From positions 1-44,027 of the forward strand of contig NZ_VAUW01000037.1 of assembly GCF_005771495.1 (NCBI RefSeq): 44,027 nucleotides of DNA, given 5' to 3'. The position numbers were made by a program, and so were the translations under genes. The notes beneath the pieces were generated by a model. The model was not told the DNA's origin and did no database searches. It worked only from the letters and a program-made list of their open reading frames with translations. The DNA comes from Maribacter sp. ACAM166 (GTDB lineage: Bacteria; Bacteroidota; Bacteroidia; Flavobacteriales; Flavobacteriaceae). Shown here in pieces: positions 16,395 to 27,000 of the stretch; the first letter of the stretch is position 1, and every line of letters starts with the position of its first letter.

Positions 16395-19300
16395 ATGCAG
16401 ATTTTCACAACCAACTACAGTACCAAGGCAATACGTTCGTTGACAGGCGTTCTTCGCAATGTAAAGGACTTAATCTCATTTGTTAATCCTGGCAAACAGT
16501 CAGATATCCTGCCGGAATCGCGTATATATGTACCTGGTAAGAGAACTCTTTCCTTGTTGGTACTTTGTATGTTCATGGGCTTTACAGGTTCTATTTTGGC
16601 ACAGGCTACTTTTACTGTTACTCCTGCGACGAAAACAGCAACTCTAAGTGAGGTATTTAACCTTACTGTTGTCATAACAACTAGTGAGGCAGCAAATGGA
16701 GGTGAAGTTCATATGACTTTTGATGAAAACATCCTTCAGGTCAACAGCATTACAAAAACGGCTCCTTTTGATAATCTGTTAATTGCTCCATCGTTTGACA
16801 ATATAAATGGGACCATCGATTTCGCGGCAGGGATTCCAAATTTTGGTGTTGTCCCTTTCGATGGAACATTTAACTTTCTTATCATTGAGGTCCAAGCGAT
16901 TGCCAATGGCAATAGTGCTGTCGATTTTAATGGTGTTAATCCATCTAAAATTACAAGTGGTGTTAATCCTGGTACGGTAATTCTTGATTCCGCAACGGGT
17001 GCTGTAATCAACGTGGGTATCGTTAACGAACCCCCGGTTTTTGACAATAATATAAGCGACCAAATAAATATTGAACAGGATATTGTTACGCTTGATGCGA
17101 GCGCGACTGATCCTGATGGAAATACCGTAATCTATCAAGCTACTAACCTGCCCGCTGGACTTGTTATTGATTCAAATGGATTGATTTCTGGAACAATCGA
17201 GGTCGGAGCGGCAACAGCAGGTTCTCTTAATACAGGAGTTTATGACGTTGCGGTCACTGCCACTGACGACGGAATACCCATTTTGAGCAACTCACAAAAT
17301 TTTGCTTGGACCGTGGATACTCCAACTGTTACTAGTTATACTGTCACAGCAACAGCAGGCCCTAATGGAACCATAGATCCATTTAACGCCACGGTAAATG
17401 AGGGAGGAAGCCAATTTTTTGCAATCACTCCAGATACAGGTTATGAAGTAGCCGAGGTTTTGGTTGATGGCATTCCTGTTCTTCCTGTTCCAACTGCTTC
17501 TTATACACTTATGAACGTAACTGAAGGCGCAGACATTAGTGTTAGTTTTAGTGAAATCGCAACAGATCCTTTTCAATTATGTATCGCATCCGGATCGGGT
17601 GACCTTACAGCTTTCGGTAGAAATTTTGTAGGGGATTCTGCAACTACGCCTCCAACCGGACTTGGATTTGCTCGTACTAATGGTTTACTATATGACGGGT
17701 ATACTGGACCCATAACAAATGCTATAGCCGGTGACGAAACTTTGCTTTTTCAGAAAGAGATTTATGGTGGTAAAATAGGTGCAAATGGTACTTCCCCATA
17801 TACCTATGATATACCTGTAACTAATGGCTTTTATCAGGTGAACCTCTATTTTACTGAGGTATTTCATACGGAAACTAACAAACGTATTTTTGATGTTTTA
17901 TTGGAAGGCAATGTTATTTTGGATGAGTACGAGATGGTTGATCCAATAAAAGACGGAATTTCTACATTTCAAACTGCTATTACACGTACCTATTATGTAA
18001 ACGTTACGGATGGTTCGCTCCAAGTAGGAATTGGCCCGGCAGCTGTTGATAATGGTAAATTATCCGGTTTGTGTGTTACTGCAGTAACCAGCGCCAACCT
18101 GCATCCTGTAACCGCTATAGGTGACCTAACTTATGATGCTTTGGTAGCCGTTGCAGACCCTTTAAACATCGTAGATCCTGAGAGTGATGTGCTAAGTGTC
18201 GTATTCAATGGTTTGCCTGCTTCTTTATCTTATGACCCAGCCACAAATCAAATTCAGGGAACACCATTAGCTACGGATGCCAATACATATACCATCAATG
18301 CCATCATTTCTGATGGCACCAATTCTCCGGTTACGGAAGAGTTTACTTTGGTTATTAATCCGGTGCCAGGGAATGATTCCCCTACTATAGTTGATATTGA
18401 TGATGCCAAAATTGCAGAAGGCACAACACTTGATTTAAATATTCAAGTAAATGACGATACAGATACTTTCGCATCTATTGAAATTTATGATAAAAGTGTT
18501 GTTCACAGTGCTAATACAGATCCTTACACTTCAGGAGGTACAGTTTCTGGTTATACTTTTACCGAAAATCCAGTAGGATCAGGTAGTTATACTTTAAATT
18601 GGCCAACTGGTCTAACAGATGGAAGGTCATATTCTGCATTAGTTACTGCAGATGATGGCGTCAACCAATCTGTGACAACCTCCTTTGATATAAATATAGC
18701 CCAAGATATTCCTAATCAAATCTTGGGAAAAACTTTTAGCAGCCCATTACCTTGGTATAAATATGCGGCTGCCACTCCACCACCAGCGCCACAGTTTACA
18801 GTCGCAATTGAGGTAAATGCATCTGAAAACGCTGGCTACATAGACAATGGAGATTTTGTGGAATATGTTATTAACGTCCCTAACGCAGGGGTCTACGATC
18901 TTGAATTATTTTCCGGTAAAGGAAGCAATGGAACTACTGTGATTACTTTTTCAGAGGAAAACGGCGGAGGTTTTGTACCCATAGGATCCATAAGTGTCCT
19001 CAAAACAGGCTGGCAGACATATGTTTCTTATAAGACTCAAGTAAATTTCACCAATGCGGGTGTGCAAACCTTGCGTTTTGATTTTAATGGAGGTGCCAAT
19101 ATTAGAGATTTTAACTTTACGCTAAACGCCAGCCCTGTTTTCACCGCAGAAATTACAGATCAGAATAACCTGGAAGGTGATACGCCAATAGGTCTCGCTG
19201 TAGCAGCAAATGACCCCGATGGAGGCGATTCTGTTACCTTCTCGGACAATGGCACTTTACCATCGGGCTTAAGTATAGACCTGAATACCGGGGCTATTAA

Positions 19301-22300
19301 CGGAACTATCGATGTAGGGGCAGAAACAAATAGCCCTTATGCAGTTGTTATCACAGCAACTGATGATGAAGATGATACAAGTACTAGTGAATTTAACTGG
19401 ATCATAGGTGCCCCGTTAAGTTTACCGCTATGTATCAATTCTGGTGATCAGGGGCCTATTACAGCTTTTGGAAAATCCTTTATTGCAGATCAGTATGTTA
19501 CCCCAGCAGAGGAAAATTTTTATAACACCCCTGCCGGTCAGGCCATTATTGGTACAACTTCCGGAAGTGGAGAGGAAGATTTATTTCAGTCTGAACATTG
19601 GACCGCTGCTGCCGGAGGATTACAATACAATATTCCAACAGGAAATGGAGATTTTACAGTAGATCTATATATGGCGGAATTATTTGCGAATGCTAATGAT
19701 GCGCGAGTCTTAAATATCACTATAGAAGGAATAGAAGTATTGACTGGTCTTGATTTATTTGAAGACTATGGCAAATTTACAGCTGCTACCTTAACATTTT
19801 CTACAACCGTTACTGATGCCTTTCTTGATATTGTAATTACCAGTACTGCTGATAATCCGAAACTTAATGGACTGTGTGTTTCGGTTGCACCACCGAATAC
19901 CCCTCCAACTGTAGCGATTACAGGTCCTGCGAACATAAATGTAAGCAGGGGAACAAATGTTAGCTTCATAGGAGAGGCTATTGACGCTAAGGATGGCGAC
20001 ATCTCTGCCACTATAAATTGGTCTTCAGATGATAACGAGACTGTTTTTAGTTCTGGTACTATAGGGGCAGTTGTTGATGCGAGCTTTGTTAGACCTGGCA
20101 GCACAATAGTAACGGCCAGCGTAACAGATTCTGAGGGTCTTCCTGGATCAGATACTTTTACAGTAAACGTATCGGCGCCTGAAGTCACTTTTGCCGCACC
20201 TACTGAAAGTGAAGTCTTAAATTCATTAACAGTAAATGTTACGGCAAATCCATTGGGTGTCTTATTTGGTAATGCAGAGCATTTTCATGTTTATATTAAT
20301 CCACCGAATATAAATGCTATAGATACAGAAACGCGGATTTCCACAGCGCCATCTGCACCTTGGAAGATAGATGACACTAACTTTGTGTTTGATGAGACCA
20401 GTGGAGCACTTTCCAAGAATGGTCTTGGAAATGGGATTCAGGAAGGAGTCAATACGCTCATTATTCGTGTAGCAGACCAATTTCATAATGAATTCACAAA
20501 TCCACCAGCTCAGGCAATAGTCAACTTTACAGTTACCCTGCCAGACACTACAGATCCAATAGCACTTTGTCAGAATATTACTGTAGAACTTGATGCGACT
20601 GGAAATGCATCAATTACCGCAGCTGATGTAGATGGTGGTTCTTCTGACAATGATGGTATCGCAAGTCTGGCTATTGATGTAAATAGTTTTACAGTAGCAG
20701 ATTTGGGCACCAATCTTGTTACTCTTACGGTAACAGATATAAATAATAACACTGCTACTTGTACGGCGAATGTGACTATAGAAGATAATTTGACCCCGAC
20801 AGCTGTTTGTACTGATTTTACGCTGCAACTAGATGCCAATGGTACTGGAAGCTTAACGACAGCCGATGTTGATGGCGGGTCTACTGACAATGTAGCTATC
20901 GTCAATACAGATATAGATATTAGTGATTTTGATACCAGCGATGTTGGTCTTAATACGGTGATACTAACGGTCACGGATTCCAGTGGTAACTCCTCAACGT
21001 GTACCGCTGTGGTTACGGTAGAGGATAATGTGGCGCCTACTGCAATATGTCAAAACATTAATGTTGAGTTGGATTCTAACGGGCAGGCTACCATTACCCC
21101 GGCAGATATCGATAACGGCTCCGATGATGCCGCTGGAATTGTAGATTTGTTTTTGAGTACCAGCGACTTCGATTGTAATGATGTGGGGGATAATACGGTT
21201 ACCTTGACTATTACCGATACGAATGGCAACGTAGCTACTTGTACCACAACAGTGACAGTCATTGATGGCACACCTCCTGTAGTGGCTTGTGCTACAGATA
21301 TATTTATCACAAGTGCTAGTTATCAGGTGGTTATGTTGACTCCTCCTACGGCTAGTGATGCTTGTGGAGTAAAAACAGTTGTAGGTTCGCGTAGTGACGG
21401 TCTTCTACTCACTGATCCATACCCATTGGGGATTACTACGGTTCTTTGGACCGTAACGGACAACAATAATCTGGAAGGAACATGCCAGCAACAAGTAATC
21501 ATTACAGCTCCTGTTTCCAGTGGGAAAGAGATCCTTGGTTTTGATATCACAGAACAGGTTAGTAATGAGAGTATTAATTCAGGCACAGGTACTATAGCGT
21601 TAACGGTAAGCACAGGAACTCTTGTTACCGCTCTGGCGCCAACAATTGTAATTTCCAATGCTGCGGAAATAAGCCCTAGTTCAGGTACACCGAGGGATTT
21701 CACAACGCCTCAAACGTATACAGTAACTGCAGAGGATGATACTACAAAAGAATGGACGGTTACTATTAGTGTGGCTCCGGATACGGAAGACCCGGTAATT
21801 ACATCATGTCCTGATGATATAATAGTAGCTAATGATGCCGGAGTTTGTGGCGCGTTAGTCACCTTCAATGCAATTGCTACGGACAATCTGCCCGGGGTAA
21901 CGATTAGCTATTCTGTGGCTAGTGGTTCTATGTTTGATGTAGGAACCACAACGGTTAGCGTAACAGCAACAGATGCTGCAGGCCTAACAGCAACATGTAG
22001 TTTTGATGTAACGGTTAATGATTTGGAAGCTCCGGAAATTACTTGTCCCGTTGATGGAACGGTACAGGGAGACCTTGCCGGGAATGCAATACTGCCAGAT
22101 TTTACTGGATTAGCTGTGGTAAGTGACAATTGTGATTCTAGTGTTATGATTACACAATCACCAGCTCCTGGTACTAATGTATCCGGAACCGTTCCTGTAA
22201 CACTTACCGCGACAGATATCGATTTGAATTCAGTCCCGTGTACATTTAATGTAATCATAGTGCCAGCGACACTTGCTTCCTTGACTATCGCACCTTCCGC

Positions 22301-24041
22301 TATATCAGTGAATCTTTTTCAAGGACAAACTGCTATGGTAAATTATGTGGTGGATTCAGATGATGCAAGTACCATACCAACACCAGCTGCAATGTCTATT
22401 ATCGATAATGTAACAAGTAATACGGCGACCTGGGTATCGACCACAAGTGCTGCCGATCAGGGAACTTCTTATGAAGTGAATTTGGATGCCACGGGATTAA
22501 CACCCGGTACGCACAACGCAACACTAACCGCAGGTCCGGTTAGCGGATATACCAATGCCAGTATTCCAATTACTTTGATAGTGGAAGCTGTTCCAACGGT
22601 ACTTTCCGTGACGAGTTTTACCTTGGTAAATGCAGATAATGAGCAGGATATCATGACGATTACCAACGGGATGATAATTGATGTTACAACATTACCGACT
22701 TTAAATCTGAATATTAGGGCAAATAGCACTTCAGATGTAAAGAGTGTTCGGATGCAGCTTACAGGTACACTAGCTAAAACCGCAACCGAAAATTTCGCAC
22801 CCTATGCCTTATATGGAGATAGTTCTGGTAACTATGCGGCGCAGGCCTTTGTAATTGGTAATTATAATTTAACCGCAAACCCATATTCGGGCAGTAGTCT
22901 TGGGGGAACGCCTGGTATTGCGTTAACAGTAAACTTTGAACTTACAGATAAAGACCCTGTATGTGCAAGTTTTAATGCCAGCTTATCCGGTATTACTAAC
23001 CCATCCACATGTTTAGGCGTTGGAAGTGCTACTGCTGTTCCTTTGGGCGGTGTTTCCCCATTCACTTATCAGTGGGATAATGGAGAAACCACTGCTACGG
23101 CCAACAATTTACTTGTAGGTCCGCATAGTGTTATTGTTAGGGATGTCAATGGTTGTTCCAAAACGTTGACCTTTACTTTAACTGGTCCGCCGCTGCCGGC
23201 TGTAACGTTAACACCATTTGCAAGTGTGTTGAATACAGCTCCTGCATTCACATTAACCGGCGGGTCACCTGCAGGGGGAACATATTCAGGTACTGGGGTA
23301 ACCGGTACTGCATTTAACCCGGTTATTGGGGTTGGTACGTATGCAATAACTTATAGCTATACAGACACAAATGGATGTTCCAACTCGGCAACCCGAAGTA
23401 TAACCGTTACTACGGAAACCAGTAATGCGGCCTTACTAGTGCTCGATGCCACGGATGATACTGTACTATTTGCTTTGACGGATGGCTTACAGATTAATAA
23501 GGCCACTATTGGGAATACGCCATTGGGTATTATTTTTAATACAAGCCTCAATCCGGCTGGTGTCCAGTTTACTTTGACCGGCCCTATCAACGAAAATAGA
23601 TATGAAGGCCCGGCTCCTCATTCATTATTTGGAGATATAGGTGTGGATATCCTGGGAAAACCATTTCCAGTAGGAAATTATACCCTTGTTGCTGATCCAA
23701 ATTTAGGACCACCCCAGATTATTAATTTCTCTATAATTGACGGCCCGCCTGTCAATCAGTCACCTGTAGTGGCTAAGACACTAGTGAATGAGATGAGTAT
23801 AGCTCCGAATCCGGCCCATGAACAGGTTACCATGTCTTTTGAAGAACACATTCTTATAGAAGAGATTTTAATTTTTGATGTTACTGGAAGGCTTATTAAG
23901 ACAATTAAGGAACCCTTTGGTCTTGATAGTAGAACTATTGACTTTAATGTATATGACCTTCCCATTGGAACCTATTTTATAAAGACCGTGGATAGCAAGG
24001 GGATACAATATCAACAACAAATGTTAATAGATCGATATTAA
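16395..24041 (+). CDS. Giant T9SS surface protein with cohesin-like and malectin domains
   Basis: About 2548 aa from ATG 16395 (TTG 16197 and ATG 16341 are alternatives). A late signal peptide ends SILAQ at about 16604. Domains by nucleotide position: cohesin-like beta sandwich 16605-17025 (FTVTPATKTATLSEVFNLTV, GGEVHMTFDENILQV, GTIDFAAG); cadherin/He_PIG-type Ig 17026-17320; bacterial repeat 17330-17560; malectin 17570-18080; Ig domains to 18710; CBM6-like 18715-19128; He_PIG; second malectin 19425-19885; Ig/PKD; three exact 80-residue HYR-like repeats 20551-21270 plus further HYR domains to about 22265; BACON-like; SprB-like (22960-23200); T9SS type A sorting domain 23786-24038 (SIAPNPAHEQVTMSF, GTYFIKT). 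Role: an exported, surface-attached carbohydrate-binding scaffold. It lies 24 nt upstream of the dockerin-bearing partner. The cohesin call is by pattern and needs a profile search. Confidence 0.85.
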   Translation: MQIFTTNYSTKAIRSLTGVLRNVKDLISFVNPGKQSDILPESRIYVPGKRTLSLLVLCMFMGFTGSILAQATFTVTPATKTATLSEVFNLTVVITTSEAANGGEVHMTFDENILQVNSITKTAPFDNLLIAPSFDNINGTIDFAAGIPNFGVVPFDGTFNFLIIEVQAIANGNSAVDFNGVNPSKITSGVNPGTVILDSATGAVINVGIVNEPPVFDNNISDQINIEQDIVTLDASATDPDGNTVIYQATNLPAGLVIDSNGLISGTIEVGAATAGSLNTGVYDVAVTATDDGIPILSNSQNFAWTVDTPTVTSYTVTATAGPNGTIDPFNATVNEGGSQFFAITPDTGYEVAEVLVDGIPVLPVPTASYTLMNVTEGADISVSFSEIATDPFQLCIASGSGDLTAFGRNFVGDSATTPPTGLGFARTNGLLYDGYTGPITNAIAGDETLLFQKEIYGGKIGANGTSPYTYDIPVTNGFYQVNLYFTEVFHTETNKRIFDVLLEGNVILDEYEMVDPIKDGISTFQTAITRTYYVNVTDGSLQVGIGPAAVDNGKLSGLCVTAVTSANLHPVTAIGDLTYDALVAVADPLNIVDPESDVLSVVFNGLPASLSYDPATNQIQGTPLATDANTYTINAIISDGTNSPVTEEFTLVINPVPGNDSPTIVDIDDAKIAEGTTLDLNIQVNDDTDTFASIEIYDKSVVHSANTDPYTSGGTVSGYTFTENPVGSGSYTLNWPTGLTDGRSYSALVTADDGVNQSVTTSFDINIAQDIPNQILGKTFSSPLPWYKYAAATPPPAPQFTVAIEVNASENAGYIDNGDFVEYVINVPNAGVYDLELFSGKGSNGTTVITFSEENGGGFVPIGSISVLKTGWQTYVSYKTQVNFTNAGVQTLRFDFNGGANIRDFNFTLNASPVFTAEITDQNNLEGDTPIGLAVAANDPDGGDSVTFSDNGTLPSGLSIDLNTGAINGTIDVGAETNSPYAVVITATDDEDDTSTSEFNWIIGAPLSLPLCINSGDQGPITAFGKSFIADQYVTPAEENFYNTPAGQAIIGTTSGSGEEDLFQSEHWTAAAGGLQYNIPTGNGDFTVDLYMAELFANANDARVLNITIEGIEVLTGLDLFEDYGKFTAATLTFSTTVTDAFLDIVITSTADNPKLNGLCVSVAPPNTPPTVAITGPANINVSRGTNVSFIGEAIDAKDGDISATINWSSDDNETVFSSGTIGAVVDASFVRPGSTIVTASVTDSEGLPGSDTFTVNVSAPEVTFAAPTESEVLNSLTVNVTANPLGVLFGNAEHFHVYINPPNINAIDTETRISTAPSAPWKIDDTNFVFDETSGALSKNGLGNGIQEGVNTLIIRVADQFHNEFTNPPAQAIVNFTVTLPDTTDPIALCQNITVELDATGNASITAADVDGGSSDNDGIASLAIDVNSFTVADLGTNLVTLTVTDINNNTATCTANVTIEDNLTPTAVCTDFTLQLDANGTGSLTTADVDGGSTDNVAIVNTDIDISDFDTSDVGLNTVILTVTDSSGNSSTCTAVVTVEDNVAPTAICQNINVELDSNGQATITPADIDNGSDDAAGIVDLFLSTSDFDCNDVGDNTVTLTITDTNGNVATCTTTVTVIDGTPPVVACATDIFITSASYQVVMLTPPTASDACGVKTVVGSRSDGLLLTDPYPLGITTVLWTVTDNNNLEGTCQQQVIITAPVSSGKEILGFDITEQVSNESINSGTGTIALTVSTGTLVTALAPTIVISNAAEISPSSGTPRDFTTPQTYTVTAEDDTTKEWTVTISVAPDTEDPVITSCPDDIIVANDAGVCGALVTFNAIATDNLPGVTISYSVASGSMFDVGTTTVSVTATDAAGLTATCSFDVTVNDLEAPEITCPVDGTVQGDLAGNAILPDFTGLAVVSDNCDSSVMITQSPAPGTNVSGTVPVTLTATDIDLNSVPCTFNVIIVPATLASLTIAPSAISVNLFQGQTAMVNYVVDSDDASTIPTPAAMSIIDNVTSNTATWVSTTSAADQGTSYEVNLDATGLTPGTHNATLTAGPVSGYTNASIPITLIVEAVPTVLSVTSFTLVNADNEQDIMTITNGMIIDVTTLPTLNLNIRANSTSDVKSVRMQLTGTLAKTATENFAPYALYGDSSGNYAAQAFVIGNYNLTANPYSGSSLGGTPGIALTVNFELTDKDPVCASFNASLSGITNPSTCLGVGSATAVPLGGVSPFTYQWDNGETTATANNLLVGPHSVIVRDVNGCSKTLTFTLTGPPLPAVTLTPFASVLNTAPAFTLTGGSPAGGTYSGTGVTGTAFNPVIGVGTYAITYSYTDTNGCSNSATRSITVTTETSNAALLVLDATDDTVLFALTDGLQINKATIGNTPLGIIFNTSLNPAGVQFTLTGPINENRYEGPAPHSLFGDIGVDILGKPFPVGNYTLVADPNLGPPQIINFSIIDGPPVNQSPVVAKTLVNEMSIAPNPAHEQVTMSFEEHILIEEILIFDVTGRLIKTIKEPFGLDSRTIDFNVYDLPIGTYFIKTVDSKGIQYQQQMLIDRY
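20551..21270 (+). repeat. Three 240-bp in-frame tandem repeats in the giant gene
   Basis: Repeat units begin at 20551, 20791 and 21031, each exactly 240 bp (80 codons). Each opens with a P-x-A-x-C motif and carries a DVDGGS or DIDNGS motif, a conserved V-G-x-N-T-V-x-L-T-V-T-D strand and a T-C-T pair near the end. A degenerate fourth unit starts at 21271. They encode HYR-like beta-sandwich modules with a Cys at each end, probably spacer units. Confidence 0.8.
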
Positions 24042-24065
24042 CTAGTTTAAGAAAATTTATAGGAA

Positions 24066-27000
24066 ATGAAAAACTATTTTTTAAATAATAATAGGATGGA
24101 AGTTAATGTCCAGAAAGCAGGAATCCGGTATCGTGATTCACAAGTTAAACGGAAAAGTTTACTAACATTTATATGCTTGCTGTTGTTAACAGCGCAAATG
24201 AGTGCGCAATCCTTTAGCACTAGTAATCTTAACCTAAGCGGTAGTAACGTAAGCCAAGGAACATCTTTGATGTTTGGGCCTGATGGAAGACTCTATGTTA
24301 TTCAGAATGGAGGGCTTATAGATATTTTTGCAATTCAGCGAAATGGTGTGGATAACTACGTGGTTACTGCAAGTGAGGAACTAACATTAGTAAAAGATAT
24401 TCCTAATCACAACGATGATGGTACTTCAAACGGAGGGAATACTCGTGAAGCTACCGGTATTACGGTTGCAGGTACGCCTACAAATCCAATAATTTATGCG
24501 ACCTCTAGTGATGCTCGTGTTGGGGGCCCAAGTGGAGACCAGAATTTGGATACAAATTCCGGTGTAATTACCAGAATAACATGGAATGGTTCTACCTGGG
24601 ACGCAGTAGATATTGTTAGGGGGTTACCGCGTTCCGAGGAAAATCACGCCACTAACGGTCTTGAGTTTGTCACAATAAACGGTTCTGATTATCTTATTGT
24701 TTCTCAAGGCGGTCATGCCAATGCTGGATCACCTTCAGATAATTTCGCTTGGACAACTGAATATGCACTTTCTGCCGCCATTTTGTCGGTTAACCTGACC
24801 ATGCTGGAAACAATGCCAATTGACAATGATGGTGTTAGAAATTATATATATGATCTCCCAACCGTTGATGATCCTACAAGAAATAATCTTGGACCAATTG
24901 ATCCTAATGCTATGGGTTATACTGGGATTGACGTTAATGATCCTTTTGGTGGGAACGACGGTTTAAATCAAGCAAAGATTGTGCCAGGAGGTCCTATTCA
25001 AATTTTTTCTCCAGGATACAGGAATAGCTACGATCTTGTCGTTACACAGGACGGTAAGGTTTTTGTTACAGATAACGGAGCCAATGGTGGATGGGGAGGT
25101 TTACCTGAAAACGAAGGCTTACTTGATGGTAGTAGTAATTCATTAGTTACCAATAACTATCTTTCTGGTGAGCCCGGTAGTAGTTCGCCAACCGCAGATG
25201 GGGAGCAAGTGGATAACAAAGATCACTTAACCATTGTCACCGATGATATACAGAATTATGTTTTTGGTAGTTTTTATGGAGGCCATCCTACACCTATACG
25301 GGCCAATCCTTCCGGTGCGGGTTTATACACAAATCCTTCAATAAATAATACAACAGGAGCGATTTTCAGGACACAAAAATACGATCCTGATGGCTCTACC
25401 CCTGGTTCCACTACAAATCCTAATTTAGGATTACCCGCTGACTGGCCACCTGTTCAATCTTCAAATGCGGTTGAAGGCGACTGGCGTTCACCTAGTGGCT
25501 CTAATCCTGATGGTCCTGATGATGTGAATATTACAACCTGGGGTAATAATACTAATGGTATAGATGAATACACGGCTTCTAACTTTGGAGGTGCTATGCA
25601 GGGGGATTTAATAGCTGGAAAAGGAGGGAGCATCTGGAGGGTGCAACTCAATGCTAACAATACGCTCAATACATTGACTCAAAATTTTGCTACTAACCTA
25701 GGTAACAATGTACTTGGTATTACCTGTAATAGTGATTCGGATTTTTTCCCAGGTACCATTTGGATTGCTTCTTATGATAACAATATCAGGGTATTGGAAC
25801 CTCAGGATTTTGTGATTTGCATCCTGCCTGGGGAAACTGGGTATGATGAAAATGCAGATAATGATGGTGACGGCTATACTAACAAGGATGAAATTGAAAG
25901 CGGTTCGGATATATGTAATGGTGGAGATCAACCAAGTGATTTTGACAAAGCAGCAGGCGGTACTTTGGTTTCTGATTTGAATGATACGGATGACGATAAT
26001 GATGGTATTCCTGACTCAGTAGACCCTTTACAATTAGGTGACCCTACTGATAGCGGTAGTGATGCGTTTGACCTGCCTGTAATAAATGAACTATTATCGG
26101 ATTTCTCATTTAAAGGATATCTAGGTCTTGGGTTTACCGGTCTTATGAATAATGGGGATGCCAACCCGAACTGGCTTAATTGGCTGGACGTGGTAGATGC
26201 AGGTCCGAACCCTAATGATATTCTTGGGGGTGCAGTGGGGGCTATGACTATACAAATGACTTCGGGAACGGCAGACGGAAGTGCTAATGATCAGGAAAAA
26301 GCATTTCAGTATGGGGTAAATGTAGATCAAAGTACTTCTGCATTTCTTGTGGAGGGTCGTTTGTTTAATTTCGACGACCCATTGCAACTTTACGGGTCCA
26401 GTGCCCCAGCCCTTGGTGAACTAGGTCTATTTATTGGAGACGGTACACAAAGTAACTTTATTAAATTTGTGATCACTCAAAATGGTTTGGAAGCTATTCA
26501 GGAGATTGGTGATTCACCACAAAGTGGTACAGCTCTTAGTTTAACAATTCCGACCGGAAACCGTCCGTCCAATGATGTGGTCATGCGCTTTGCCGTTAAC
26601 TCAGTTACAGGACAAGTATCTTTATTATATTCTTTTGATGGTGCTACTCCTTTTCAAGAATTAGGCACAATTACAGCTCAAGGCGCTGTCCTTAACGCAA
26701 TTCAGAATACTGGTAGCATATTGACCGTTGGTTTCATAGGTAGCTCATATACGCCAGGTGTAGAACTGGAAGGTAGCTGGGATTACCTTTATGTTCAAGG
26801 TAGCCAGCCCACAATTCAACAACAAATACCTGATCTAAGTGTAATTATTGGTGCTACACCTACTACTTTTAATCTGGATAATTATTTTAGTGATGACGGA
26901 GGTAACGCTGGTTTAACTTACAGTGTGGAGAACAACTCAAATCCCGCTATTGGTGCAAGTGTAACCGGAAATACGCTCGATATTACCTTTCCTTCAACAG

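Noticed and set aside
20551..21270. CRISPR-like or other DNA repeat array
   Set aside because: The 240-bp periodicity is in frame and is explained by tandem protein domains.
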